Assembly: GCF_042186555.1 (NCBI RefSeq)
Contig: NC_133328.1
Span: forward strand, 355,660,250 to 355,724,249
From: Aquarana catesbeiana
Lineage: Eukaryota > Chordata > Amphibia > Anura > Ranidae
Length of the DNA stretch: 64,000 bases
Reading direction: 5' to 3'
Shown one piece after another: positions 42,780-54,125 of this stretch. Numbering within the stretch: the first letter of the stretch is position 1; each line of letters begins with the position of its first letter. Below the pieces are notes generated by a model. It was not told the DNA's origin, ran no database searches, and worked only from the letters and a program-made list of their open reading frames with translations. A program made the position numbers and the translations under genes.

Positions 42780-45137
42780 CCTGTTGAAGATGCTTGGAAC
42801 ACCTTTGCCCCAGAAGCTGAGTTGGATAGGTTGGAATGTGTAGAGGAACGCAAAGAAGGGGAGCCACTTCATGAGAATGAACAAGATGATGTTCCGGAGT
42901 ATACACGTCACAAACAAACAGGTGGAATTGCGCTTACTGTGAAAGCCTCACAAATGTGCCCTGATTTCCTTCGGAAAATGTACAGAAACCTTAACCGGAC
43001 ACAAGCTCAGACATTCTACTCAGTTTGTGACTGGTGCACTAACCGTGTGCGTGGCCTAAATCCTGACCCATTCTATTACTTTGTCACTGGTGGTGCAGGG
43101 ACAGGCAAATCACACCTGATAAAGTGCATCTATGCTGAGGCGACAAAGATACTCTGTAAACTTACCAGACTACGTGAGGAAGCAGACATATCCATGCCCA
43201 GCGTTTTACTAACTGCATTTACAGGAACAGCAGCTTTCAACATTTCAGGCAACACATTGCATTCTCTGCTGAAGTTGCCAAGAAGCTTGAAGCCACCCTA
43301 CCAAGGACTTGGAAATCTAATAGATGAAGTGAGGGCACAGCTGTCAAATGCGGAGATCATTGTTATTGACGAGGTGTCAATGATTTCAAAGCCCCTGTTT
43401 GCCTACATCAACTGGAGATTACAGCAAATCAAAGGCAGTAAGAAACCTTTTGGTGGTATGTCAGTACTAGCAGTAGGAGACTTTTACCAGGTCCCCCCGC
43501 TGGGAAAAAGTAAGCCACTCTGCGTGTTTGAGGAAAATACCAATGACGTCTGGAAAGACAACTTTCAGATGATCACGCTGACAGAGATCATGCGACAGAA
43601 GGAAGACATTTCATTTGCTGAGCTTTTGAATAGAATCAGAGTCAAGCAGAAGACTGGCACCTTAAGCAATGATGACAAAGCTCTGCTTGCTCAGGCTTTT
43701 ACAGATCCCACCCACTGCCCTAATGACGTGCTACACATATTTGCCACCAACAAAGAGGTTCACAAACATAATGCTGCAACTGTGTCTGTTCTCCATTCAA
43801 ACGTCACCAACATAGATGCCGACGATTACAGAAAAGACCCTAAGACAGGAGTGATGCTGAGGCAACACCAACCTTTCAAAGGACACAAAGACAATCTGAT
43901 TGACACACTGCAAGCAGCTGAAGGTGCCCGTATCATGATCACAAGAAACATTGATGTAGAAGACGGGCTTGTTAACGGGACATTTGGCAAGATTGCAAGA
44001 ATAATCATCCAGACTGAGAATGGTGCTACTACGGTAAACAAGCTTGGGCTTGTGCTGGACAATCCAAATGCAGGACAGAGATACCGTAACAAGTCGTCTT
44101 GTGATGCTGACAACTTGGTGTACATAGAAAGGGTAGAGGAAAACCTGAGACAGAAAGGAGTTGTTCGCAGGCAGTTCCCCCTGAAGTTGGCTTTTGGATG
44201 TACGATTCATAAGTGTCAGGGGATGTCGATACAGTCGGCAGTGGTCTCATTGAAACGGGTCTTCCAACCGGGAATGGCCTATGTTGCTCTGAGTAGAACG
44301 ACTACACTACAAGGACTGTACATAACCAACTTTGATGAGAAGAAGATCTTTGCTGATCCTGAAATCACAGCTTCCCTGGATTCAATGAAGAATGCATCAC
44401 TGGAAAGTGTTATGCCCCTCTTAAAGTTTCTACAGACAACAGACAAACAGCAAACATTAACAATTATCCATCACAACACGGAAGGATTACCAGCTCACAT
44501 TGAAGATATCAAATCTCACCATGAGTTGACACTTGGAGATGTTTTATGTTTCACTGAAACTCATCTCTCAGGCTCTTCTGTTGCTGAAAGTCTCCAGCTG
44601 GAGGGCTACAACCTGTTCAAACGCAACAGACACCTCTCGTACACAAACCTTCCTGACATTGCAAGTAAAAGTGGCGGAGGTGTCACCTTGTATGTCAGAA
44701 ACCATTTCAAGGCCTATGAAAAGCAGTATCATCACAATGTGACTGACTTGGAGTTCTTGGTTGTCAAACTGGAGTCCCCTGTACAAGCTTTGATCGCTGT
44801 CGTTTACAGGCCACCGGATTACAGTATTGGCCAATTCCTTACTAACCTGCTGGGCCTCTTGGAATCTTTGGAAATAATGGATTGCCAACCTATAATACTC
44901 TGTGGAGATTTCAATGAAGATTTTCTGTGCAGAGAAAAGAAGCCAATATCTGACCTTCTTCACTCAAGAGGATATACTCAACTGGTCTGGGCAGCCACCA
45001 CAGAAAAAAACACACTGTTGGATCACATTTACATCTCCAGGGTGCAGCAGTGTCTCCAGTCAGGAGTACTGCACAGTTATTACAGCTACCATTATCCTGT
45101 GTATTGTGTTTTGAGCAGTGGTTGTGAACACGCTTAG
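42780..45137 (+). CDS. Helentron PIF1-type helicase plus AP-like endonuclease, same frame after TGA
   Basis: It continues the 38145 frame without shift; there is no ATG near the junction (a TTG at 42822 is unlikely as a start). Codons are numbered from 38145. The PIF1/RecD-like helicase has Walker A GGAGTGKS at 1649-1656, Walker B VIDEVSM with D1742-E1743, GDFYQVPP, AFGCTIHKCQG and motif VI AYVALSRT at 2045-2052. The EEP/AP-like endonuclease follows from about 2105, with TETHLS, GGGVTLYVR, VYRPPD, CGDFNEDF at 2253-2260 and LLDHIYI. Its final motif reads Ser-Tyr-His (2314-2316) where Ser-Asp-His is usual, so the nuclease may be dead in this copy. The stop is TAG at 45135-45137. The helicase unwinds the transferred strand; the endonuclease fusion defines Helentrons. 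Confidence 0.85.
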   Translation, partial: PVEDAWNTFAPEAELDRLECVEERKEGEPLHENEQDDVPEYTRHKQTGGIALTVKASQMCPDFLRKMYRNLNRTQAQTFYSVCDWCTNRVRGLNPDPFYYFVTGGAGTGKSHLIKCIYAEATKILCKLTRLREEADISMPSVLLTAFTGTAAFNISGNTLHSLLKLPRSLKPPYQGLGNLIDEVRAQLSNAEIIVIDEVSMISKPLFAYINWRLQQIKGSKKPFGGMSVLAVGDFYQVPPLGKSKPLCVFEENTNDVWKDNFQMITLTEIMRQKEDISFAELLNRIRVKQKTGTLSNDDKALLAQAFTDPTHCPNDVLHIFATNKEVHKHNAATVSVLHSNVTNIDADDYRKDPKTGVMLRQHQPFKGHKDNLIDTLQAAEGARIMITRNIDVEDGLVNGTFGKIARIIIQTENGATTVNKLGLVLDNPNAGQRYRNKSSCDADNLVYIERVEENLRQKGVVRRQFPLKLAFGCTIHKCQGMSIQSAVVSLKRVFQPGMAYVALSRTTTLQGLYITNFDEKKIFADPEITASLDSMKNASLESVMPLLKFLQTTDKQQTLTIIHHNTEGLPAHIEDIKSHHELTLGDVLCFTETHLSGSSVAESLQLEGYNLFKRNRHLSYTNLPDIASKSGGGVTLYVRNHFKAYEKQYHHNVTDLEFLVVKLESPVQALIAVVYRPPDYSIGQFLTNLLGLLESLEIMDCQPIILCGDFNEDFLCREKKPISDLLHSRGYTQLVWAATTEKNTLLDHIYISRVQQCLQSGVLHSYYSYHYPVYCVLSSGCEHA

Positions 45138-45290
45138 AGCCTGCATAAACAGGGCATGAGTGTTGCCAGGAAACAGTGGTTGTGAGACAGTGGTCATCAA
45201 ACAGATAAAGTGGCAATGAGGGTCAGTTTACGTGGCCATAGTTATGTGGGTTCATTTACAATTAGCTAAACATCATTCTCTATATTTCAT

Positions 45291-46839
45291 GTTCGGTGTA
45301 CTTGTTAGACACTGAACTCACTTACTCCCCCCCATCCATCACAGACATCTGTCCTCATCATATAGTAAGAGGAATACCGCGCTGTAGTGCACCCAAAAAG
45401 GGTACCTGTTCGTGAAATATTGTGAATGACCAAATAGGGGATAACCAAAATAGTGATGAAAATAACTTAGTGAAAAAAAATTAAAAAAAACTACATAATA
45501 ACAAAAGCAGCCACTCTATGTGAGATACACACACTAATACAACAATATAACAAATATAGCAGCGCTGTAAATAGGAGTAAATACTAGTACCAGTGTTGAA
45601 TAGGACTAATTGGTTAGAACCCAAATTAAATAACTAACACAGTTCTTGAAACCTAAATCAATAAGTGTTCACTGGACAGTCCTAACACAGTGAATAAAGT
45701 CCAAATAAATGTTGTGAAAATACATAGGCTCAGACCCCATTTTTTTAAAGCAGGAAATGTAAAATAGAAAAAATTCCTCCACCGCACCACGGTGGTAGCT
45801 GAAAATAAAATGCGCGCTTACCAAACGGCAAGCACAAGGGGGCTTGCGACCTTAACCCGGTCAGGGCCTTTCATTGGATGGGCTTCTAGGAAACAACATG
45901 CCACTTCATACAGCCAAAGGGTGATGATACCACTAGTCCACCAAGTCACAGGAAATCACTCTTATCATGGAGATTAATAAAAGACTCCTAGCTGGGGGGT
46001 TGTTCTCATTTAGGGGTACCCCGGGAAAAGAGAGGGAAACAACATAGCGTAATCCTGGTTTTGAGGTTTATTAAAAGAATTAAAATAACACTTACAGTGT
46101 AGCAGATTCAAATAAGCATAAGAAGCCGGCTGGCTAAAACGATCACCCGTCCTACAGACGGTAGATGCAGCACGTCAGCTCGCCCTATCACACTGTCCTC
46201 ATCACACTCACCCTCTCCTTCCTGTGCTATAGCCTGCTTGCTGATTAGTAAGACAAAGAAACAGCAAGGAGCAAAACTGCAGAGAAACTGAAAATTTGTA
46301 AGGGTTTAAAGTATATGCTTTAATGAATTGCCTTGTATCCAAAAAGTTCAAAAAGTTGACTGTTCAAAATGTTAATGTTAATGTTAATGTATAACGGAAA
46401 TATACCGCCAGTTCGCTTGTGATGCAATATATTGAAATTATATGTACACTGTGTAAACTGTTTTTGACACACTTGATTTTGGGACGCGAGTCCGTCAGGT
46501 GCTATGCTTTGGCTGGGGCGGAATAAATCCTGGTAACCCTTAAGTCTGTGTCCGACAAAGTCATTTACCGATATTTCTACCTTCTACATCATTAGCACTT
46601 GTGCACTTTTTAAATTTGATCAATCAATTGGTTAGTGTAATGTTTACTATCTTTACTCACTACAAACACTCCACACAGTTACTCTGCCCATCTGCCCAGT
46701 TCAACCTTTCCACAGTTACTCCAACCACACAACAGTTACTCCAGGCACTCCCCCCAGTTACTCCGCTCACTCCAGATGTAGAGGCAAGAACACTTTTCAC
46801 AATTTCCCCAGAAATTGTACCTTTTCTAGTTCTTATATG
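45291..46839. other. Unassigned interspersed sequence
   Basis: No coding domain. A unit from about 45400 to 46130 with AGCAGCGCTGTAAATAGG and TGAGGTTTATTAAAAG looks like a dispersed repeat, possibly a LINE or Penelope-like 3' end on the - strand; I cannot name it. A (TTAATG)n tract lies at 46371-46391. Confidence 0.4.
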
Positions 46840-46843
46840 CTAG

Positions 46844-48069
46844 TGTAGCACCCTCATCCTAAAAGTAGGGCTACAGGTAAATTTAGTTGTGCTGGGTGGT
46901 AGCCAGGCTGGCTAATTTGTAGTGTTTAATGGTCAAATGACTTCTATTCCAATTCTATTCAGTTGTGGCTTCTCCCTTTTGTCAGTAGGTGGCACAGTTG
47001 CCTTTGACATTAGTATGATGAGCTACAGTACATTCAAGTTATGGATAAACATCTCTTTCTCAGCCAATCATATTGCAATGCATGCTAGGAAAAGCTCATT
47101 TAATGTAAAGAAGTCAGGTGATTTTGGTCTTCACGCCCAGGGCTTTGGATGGATGTGTGTGTAGAGCAGCTCCTGGCTGCTAGGCCTGAAGCCTGAGGCC
47201 TATCCAGGTGGCTGCCAGCTGCTAGGCCTATCCTAGGCCTATCTGGGTGTTCAAGATTCCTTTGAGAAAAGCCTGCTAAAGATCCGGAAACGATTCTGAG
47301 AGGGATGGAGTTCTAAGGAAGCACCAGAGGAGACTCTTTATGAGCTGGAGGCTATGAAGTGGCTGGGAGGACTTCAAGAGAGAACTCATCCAAGGGAATC
47401 TGTGTATGAAGCTGTGAGTAAAGTTCAGTTACTAGAGGAGACAGCCTGTCCTACAAAGTACAGATGTGCTGGTTCAGCTTAAAAGCTCTTTTTCCTGTAC
47501 TGCTGTCTACATTATTACCTATTTTTGTCGTTATTAAAGGTGTCCTGTGCCCGATCCCTGCGAGCGCCATGCTTGGCTCTCGCAGTTCACCCAGGTGTGT
47601 TAGAAAACCGAATGAATCTGTTACCCATCACCTGATTGGCTGAAATGACAGGCGCTGTGATTGGACGCCCATTAGGAGGAGAGGACGGGAGGGGACGTAT
47701 GGATGACACCGCTCAATGCCATCACCACTGAGACAGGGTAAGTGCCGGGCAGATGGCGAGTGGGCGGGGGGGTCACAGTGATGGCAATCAATGGCACAGT
47801 GGCAGCATTCGATGGGCACAATGGCAGCATTTGATGGGGCACAGTGGCAGCATTTGATGGGCACAGTGGCAGCATTCGATGGGCACAGTGGCAGCATCTG
47901 ATAGGCACAGTGGCAGCATTTGATGTCACAGTGGCTGCGCTTGATGGGACAGCGAGGCTGCAATTGATGGTTTGTTTGCGCCCCCAAAAACTTTGAGCAC
48001 CAGCTGACATTGCCTCCCTACCCCCGGTAGTCACCATTAGGCTCCCGGAAAATTGGGGTAGGCGCTACA
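46844..48069 (+). mobile_element. Solo LTR (1226 bp), copy 2
   Basis: It starts TGTAGCACC and ends GGCGCTACA, with 4-bp duplications CTAG (46840-46843 and 48070-48073). It shares with the LTR at 6605-7913 the TGTGTGT...GCTGCTAGGCC...GGCCTATCCA block, the polyadenylation zone (about 47530) and the end block AGTCACCATTAGGC. About 390 bp near 47605-47995 have no counterpart in copy 1 and hold a minisatellite. Confidence 0.75.
47765..47960. repeat. 22-bp minisatellite inside LTR copy 2
   Basis: About eight units of GGCACAGTGGCAGCATTTGA with C/T and length variants. Confidence 0.85.
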
Positions 48070-48073
48070 CTAG

Positions 48074-50160
48074 CATTAGTTCATATTGTGCTTGAATGTT
48101 TAATCTCAAAAAAAGACAAAGTTAGGTGCATCAATGGATTCCCACTGACAGGTTATAGTGAGCCTTGCTGCTATTAATATATGAACCACAATTGTTCTAT
48201 ATATCATGGAATACATATCATGATTTATTCCCAATAAAGCTGTAGCAGCAGTAAGCTTGGCTAGGTTTCGTGTTGGGCTTTATCGTACCATCTTGGAAAG
48301 GCAAGGCAAAAAAATGGTATGCTGTTAAGTAGCCATCAGAGCCTAGATACCATGCAATTCAAGTATAACAAGAGACAGAAGTAAGGTGAATAAGAGCTTG
48401 CAATCTATTTGAATGATAATAAATGTTGTGGAAAAGAATTTAGAATTTATGTGACTTATGATACTCTGATGTCACTGGCTAACCCTGTTTTCTAAAGCTT
48501 TTTGGAACACAACACCTCTTTCTTGTATATGTGTCTGCCACTTTATTTGGGTTGCTCTATTTTGTGTTTAAACGTGTAGGTATCTACAAGGCCAGTCTAA
48601 CACAGAGAAATTAGATATTTCAATCCTGGGAGCAGTCACTGTAATTGAAAATAAATGCACCCAGAAGATTCACCTGCAATGACTGTATGATAAATGCCAC
48701 ATTCACAGCCTTCTGAATTCACCCCTAAGTGTCTGTTACAGAACATACTCTGCAGATTACTCACGTAAAAGACCAGCTTAGATAGACTTGGGGACACTAC
48801 CCTGCCTGTCCCTGAGAGATTGTCTCAACTGCACAGAATGTTTCATTACACTGTTTGACGTCTCTGCTGTATTTGAAGTGTTTTTTTATATATTGTTTAT
48901 GAGAAATGTTGTATGCAAATAATTGTTATACAGTATATTTAATGCATAATATATCATCTAAAATAAAGAAAAATGGCAGGTATTATTTCGTTTTCCATAA
49001 CCTATGAAAGAGTATATATGGCATGAGATATTGGAAATCCCAAGCTGCCTCGGGTTTTGTTAAAATGAGAATAAATAAAACAGTATACTTATTATTATTC
49101 TTTAATTATGAAGCATAAAAAAATCAAGGGAAAATCATTCATCCACTTCATCCATTTAAGGCACACTTAGTACAGGTTTTTTCATCTACTGGCTGAATTG
49201 GTGTCATTATGTTGTCACAATAGGGATTAAGGTTCCTTAAAGTGATACACACGCGGCAACAGTCTTTTACCTACTGTATAGTGATATATACATGGAACGC
49301 CCATTTAGACTTCTGTGTTTCAGTTCATATGTACATAACATCTATTACTTGACACGTTGAATGACACCTCAAGCACTAATGCATCTGCTTTGCAGCATGC
49401 CACAATGCACAGTAGTGCATTAAAAAAAGGTCACCTGCTATTTGTGACATATTAGGGTGTGTTGGCAGCCTATTCATTTATGTAGACTGCCTTAACACAC
49501 CTATTATCTCAGCATTAGCTATAAAGAAGGCATTTTTCCATATCTCCCTAAAATAAATGCTAAAAGTAACAATAAAGAACCAATATTAAAATGCATGGCC
49601 AGAACAATGATGTGGGGAGGCAGGCGGGGCACGTACTGCTGAGCGGCAGGCGGGGCATATGGCATATATGCCAACTGCACAAGCTGTATCTTGGTATCAG
49701 AACCACAGGACACTTGTAACGCCCTTTTCCTTGCCACTAATTTTGTGATCTGTTGGTCCTGAAATCTCCCCCCTCTCGCCTCTCCGCTTCACTGGCTCTA
49801 TTGCTCTCCACAAGCCAGCATGGAGAATTACAGTGAGGAAAGGAGGAAGCTTGTGCGTGCTTTGACTCCTAAGTGACCAACCTGCTTTGTCTCCCAAGTT
49901 TGCCATACGGCACTCGCTAAGACCCTATTTTCAGTGGGAGCTGCAGAACACTCTACTGCTAGAAAAGAGGTGAGTATGCGTTATAGTTGAGCTTAATTTG
50001 TAGGAAGGTTAGGAGGAGGTGAGTGTGCAAGGGAATCAGCTGAGTCTACAGAAATGTGGGAGGCACAGATGCTGTGTGCTGCTACAGGCAGCTTCAGTTG
50101 CTGCTCAGTTGCTGTCTTCGCCTAATGGTTGCTGTAGCGCTGATCTTGGGGTCATTGAAT
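48074..50160. other. Unassigned, gene-poor stretch
   Basis: AT-rich sequence with no recognisable gene, splice-bounded exon or transposon end. Confidence 0.4.
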
Positions 50161-50172
50161 TACTCAACAATA

Positions 50173-50189
50173 CCCCCCCCCCCCCCCCC
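50173..50189. repeat. 17-nt poly-C run
   Basis: An uninterrupted C-run; length may be affected by sequencing error. Confidence 0.8.
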
Positions 50190-50529
50190 AACTTTCCAAC
50201 TGGAAGATATCACCCTTTGGCCTACTCCTCCCTCAAACTCTAAAAGCTGACACACATCACCCATTTCATACCCACCATACCCTCTCATTCTGTTATTACT
50301 CCCTAGCTACTTCCCATCTCAACCCACCTCCTCCGTATTGACAGACATTAATCGCTGGCTTCTTCTCAATTTCCACCTTTACCCCAAACTGGCAAACATC
50401 GTTATCTGCCCAACGTCCCCAGTTTACATCAATCCCTGGCCCTGACAAACATATTTCACTGGCTATTTCCAAACCCACTGGCAAAAAAATATGATTCACT
50501 GGCCAATCCCCCCAACTCCAGTTGACATA

Positions 50530-50740
50530 ATTTCTCCACACAGTGTAGTCTCTCCAGTGTAGATCCCCCTAGAGTGTATCCCCCCCCCCCATTTAAATCC
50601 CCCCAGTGTAATTCCCTCAGTGCAAAAACCCCTAGTGTAATGCCTCCAATGTAATCCTCGCAGTGTAATCCCCCAATTGTAATGCCCCCAATGCAATCCC
50701 TCCAGTGTAATCCCTCCAGTGTGAATCCTCCAAGTGTACA
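50530..50740. repeat. 13-14 bp minisatellite (CAGTGTAATCCCTC)
   Basis: About 14 imperfect units, consensus AGTGTAATCCCTCC, between flanks with no other repeat. Confidence 0.8.
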
Positions 50741-51780
50741 TGGCCATGCTCATTTGCACAGAACCGCGCGCACTGGTACACGTTCACACACACCTGTTGT
50801 CGGGACTGGCACCAAATGCCCTATATAAGGTCAGTGGCTGCACTCAGAGTTTGCTGGATGATCTTCAGCTACCAGTACTTCTCGCTTCTGTGCATCTGAT
50901 ATTCCTTTGTTCTCCCGGATTATCCCTGGACCCTGCGGCCTGATTCCTGGTTTGACCCCAACTTGCCCTAAGGACTCTGACTCACCTGCCCAACCATGTA
51001 TGACTTTGGCCTGTCACCTGGCTACTCTTCTGCCTGCTCCCTTGGATTCCTGTGTTTGACCTTAGCTAGCATTCCTGACTGCACTCCCACCCACTCTTTG
51101 GCTTGCCGCTCCATGTATGACCTCAAAATTCCATCCTGAATATGCTTTCTTAGTCTGCTCTATCCAGTCTGACCACACCACCACCTCGGGTGTCATTGTG
51201 CTTGGAGCTGCTCCCTTGGTCCTACTGCATCTTCAAGACCAACAGAGGTCCTGCCATCAGTCCTGACAGACCAGCTGACAACTATCTGGTGGGCTCTACT
51301 ATCAGCAACCAGCAGAAGAGCTACCTAAGAGGCACCCATGCTTCTGTGGGCCTTGCACTCCCTGTTCTTACCTTCACCCTGTGACCTCTTATCAAGTCGG
51401 CCTCCAACTAGGTACGTGACATCACCGTAGCATAGGACACCAAGCAAAATGAATTGTTTTATCGTGTGGCTGGTGTGAACTTACCCTCAAATTGGAAGCT
51501 GGGGCTAAAAAAAAAAAAAAAAAAAGACAGCTGTATGAGCCTGGGTTACCATGTTACCATCCTGATGTAAAACTATGGCAGGAATGATTCATGGTAAATC
51601 AGCAAGATAGATACAATACCATTACAGCTTTTCCTTGTTTTAAGATCTGTTTTCTAAACTTCCTGCAACAGGATCAGCATGCATGCGAGAGATAAACCAG
51701 AAATCCCATTGGATCAGATAACATAAATCTTGTACACGTACACACTGGTATCAATATACACCTGGTCACATTCCAGGAGA
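50741..51780. other. Unassigned stretch with TATATAAGG
   Basis: TATATAAGG at 50823-50831 followed by CT-rich sequence (CTGACTCACCTGCC..., to about 51410) recalls the promoter and R region of some LTRs. I found no matching ends, so this is a suggestion only. A poly-A run lies at 51509-51526. Confidence 0.3.
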
Positions 51781-51789
51781 GTCATCAAG

Positions 51790-51945
51790 AGAAATAACAG
51801 TAATAATAATAATATTAAACATCAAAACAATGATGATGAAGTATTACTGATAATAATAGCAATAGTAATACTAATAATACATTTATTTTTATGCTGCTTT
51901 TTTCTCCAAGGTCTCAAAGCATTGCACAGAGCATGGTAAAGGCAC
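51790..51945 (-). mobile_element. Possible LINE 3' tail fragment (L2-like)
   Basis: (TAA)n-rich sequence followed by ATACATTTATTTTTATGCTGC...TCTCAAAGCATTGCACA. On the - strand this resembles an L2-type 3' end with a (TTA)n tail, comparable to the L2 end at 57810. Confidence 0.4.
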
Positions 51946-53639
51946 AACAATAGTCAAGGGCAATGACTAAAGAATCCCAAAGCATAAATAAGAGCTTCAG
52001 ATAATGCCATCGTTGTTTTGCATAGAGGCACACTAAGGATGGGAAGAAAATCAATACTTAACAATTGAAGGTGACAACGGGTAAGGTTTTTAATAATAGA
52101 CACTTTTTACTCTGCGATACAAAAAAATGTAATTTACCTCCTTGAATGTGGATGCAGACTGTAGTATGTAGGATGCATGGAACTCACTTTAGGGATGCCT
52201 TTGGTGCAACATGTTTGCAACGTTAAATAAAGAAAGACAGTGAACTAGCAAGACCTCAGGGACACTGATCCTGCTTACCATTACCTACACCACCTTTCTT
52301 CCACTTGTTTTCCCTCTTTAGTATGCAGTAATTTCAGCTGTTAAATTAGCCTTATTTCGTACTGTCTCATTTGCTCAATTATGATGTGGAATAAGAAAGT
52401 CTATATATGAAAGAAACTGGAATGCATAATTATAGGACATGCTGATAACGGCCTTTCTAAGATAGCACTATACATATCTGGATAATGTAACTATTTCTAC
52501 TTGTATTACATCAAAATTATCTTTCATCTTTATTGAAATGTACAACACTACAGAAACTGTGACCAAATATCCATTTCTTGTGCCCAGATGAGGGTCTATT
52601 TATCCAGTTTCTAGGAAATTTCAATGAACAGATATATAAAAAAAAAAGGACAGAGGAATTATAACGTTTCCCAATCATGATCCCAGTGAATTGAAATGTA
52701 CATCTATCAGCAGGTTGAGGTTAAGTGGAGAGGTGGAGACCCAAATAAACTTCCTAATAAATTAGAAAGTGAATAGATGTTTAGACTGGGAATGTTTCAT
52801 TGTAAAGATTACATGTGGATTTTAATATTATTCATTATTTATAATTTGCGGGTCATAGATCAACCATGTGTAGTGAAGTTGTTGTGAACAGATGGAATAG
52901 TAGATATTTTTACATAATTAAGCATTTAGTTATTGGTGTAGGTGGAATAGCAAATGTAAGGTGAGTTTTATTTTTATTATTATTGATTTAAAATGCTACA
53001 GTGGCATTTATCGATTCTTCATTTTGAAATGCACAGTGGTGGTTAATGGATGTATTATGGTTAAGTTAGGAAGATCATAAAGGAGATATAGAAGAAGGAA
53101 TTCCTTTGAAATATGTTGGGGATTGAAGGAGCTTGTTAGTGGTATGACCAAGAGGCAGAGGTCATAAACACGTTGTATACCGTGGATGAGAACTGGCCTC
53201 AAGCATGGAACAATCAAAGACTGTTACTGCAATGCCTGGTATGCCCTGTAGCTTGTGGGTACAATGGCTGTCTTTATACAATAGCACAAAGAGAAGTGTA
53301 TCCCCCATTTTATCAAAGATGGCTCTGGATTTTCTGAGAAGAGCATGTAATGTTTTTTGCCAAAACTTGGTTTAGATGTCCAGTTTATGGAAGTTTTTAG
53401 ACAGAGTTGCAAGAATCTCTCCAGGTTAAGCATTCTTCATACAGAATTGAGTGAATCAGAAAAAAACAGCATCATGGACACCAAATGAAGCTGATGATCA
53501 TAGGAAATAAATACGCATTTACCATAATTAGCTCCATCTAGTGTCCCTTGTTCAATGATTTGTATTTATTTGGCTTAGCTGTCTCCAAACTGTGGGCCAG
53601 GGACCAGATTTGGTCCTTTGCTTCCCTTTATCCTTGGGG
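51946..53639. other. Unassigned, gene-poor stretch
   Basis: AT-rich sequence; no gene or repeat structure recognised. Confidence 0.4.
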
Positions 53640-54125
53640 AACTATTCCATCCACTGAACCCAACAATGGGGCATAATTCCTGTCGCTGACATCAACAATG
53701 GGGCAATATTCCTCCCATTGACACCATCAAAAGGGCACAATTCTTCCCAATGACACCAATGGTGGGGCACAATTCCTCCCACTGACACCAACGGTGGGGC
53801 ACGATTCCTCCCACTGACACCAACAGTGGAGTACAATTCCTTCCATTGACACCAGTGATGGGGCATAATTCCTTTCATTGATACTAACGATAAGCCCCTA
53901 TTCCTCCCACTGACACAAACAATGGGGCTCTACTCCTCCCACTGACACCAACGAAAAGGCACAATTCCACTGACTGTCACCAACATTGGGGAAGAACTTC
54001 TCCCACTGACATGCACGGTGGGCAGAATTTCTTCCATTGACACCAACAATGGGGCACTATTCCTTTCACTGACACCAACGATGGGGCACTATTCCTTCTA
54101 CTGACACCAAAAATAGGGGCATTAT
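53640..54125. repeat. 31-bp minisatellite (ATTCCTCCCACTGACACCAACAATGGGGCACA type)
   Basis: About 15 imperfect units of 30-33 bp. The core TCCCACTGACACCAA is followed by a variable CGATGGGGCAC. Confidence 0.9.

Larger units (their letters stand above)
35505..45290 (+). mobile_element. Helentron (Helitron2-type rolling-circle transposon), nearly full-length
   Basis: A rolling-circle element about 9.8 kb long. The 5' zone (35505-38144) is non-coding and built from hairpin repeats, tandem GC-poor blocks and a minisatellite. It is followed by one very long frame (38145-45137) encoding Rep, helicase and AP-like endonuclease, the last being the mark of Helentrons. The 41-bp block GCATAAACAGGGCATGAG... 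occurs both at 36496-36536 and just after the stop (about 45145-45185). Exact termini cannot be fixed by eye, since such elements make no target duplication. The bounds given are the outermost repeats I could link to it. Confidence 0.75.

Noticed and set aside
6605..48069. The two TGTAGCACC LTRs as the two ends of one provirus
   Set aside because: They have different 4-bp target duplications of their own, are 39 kb apart and contain unrelated elements between them, so each is a solo LTR.
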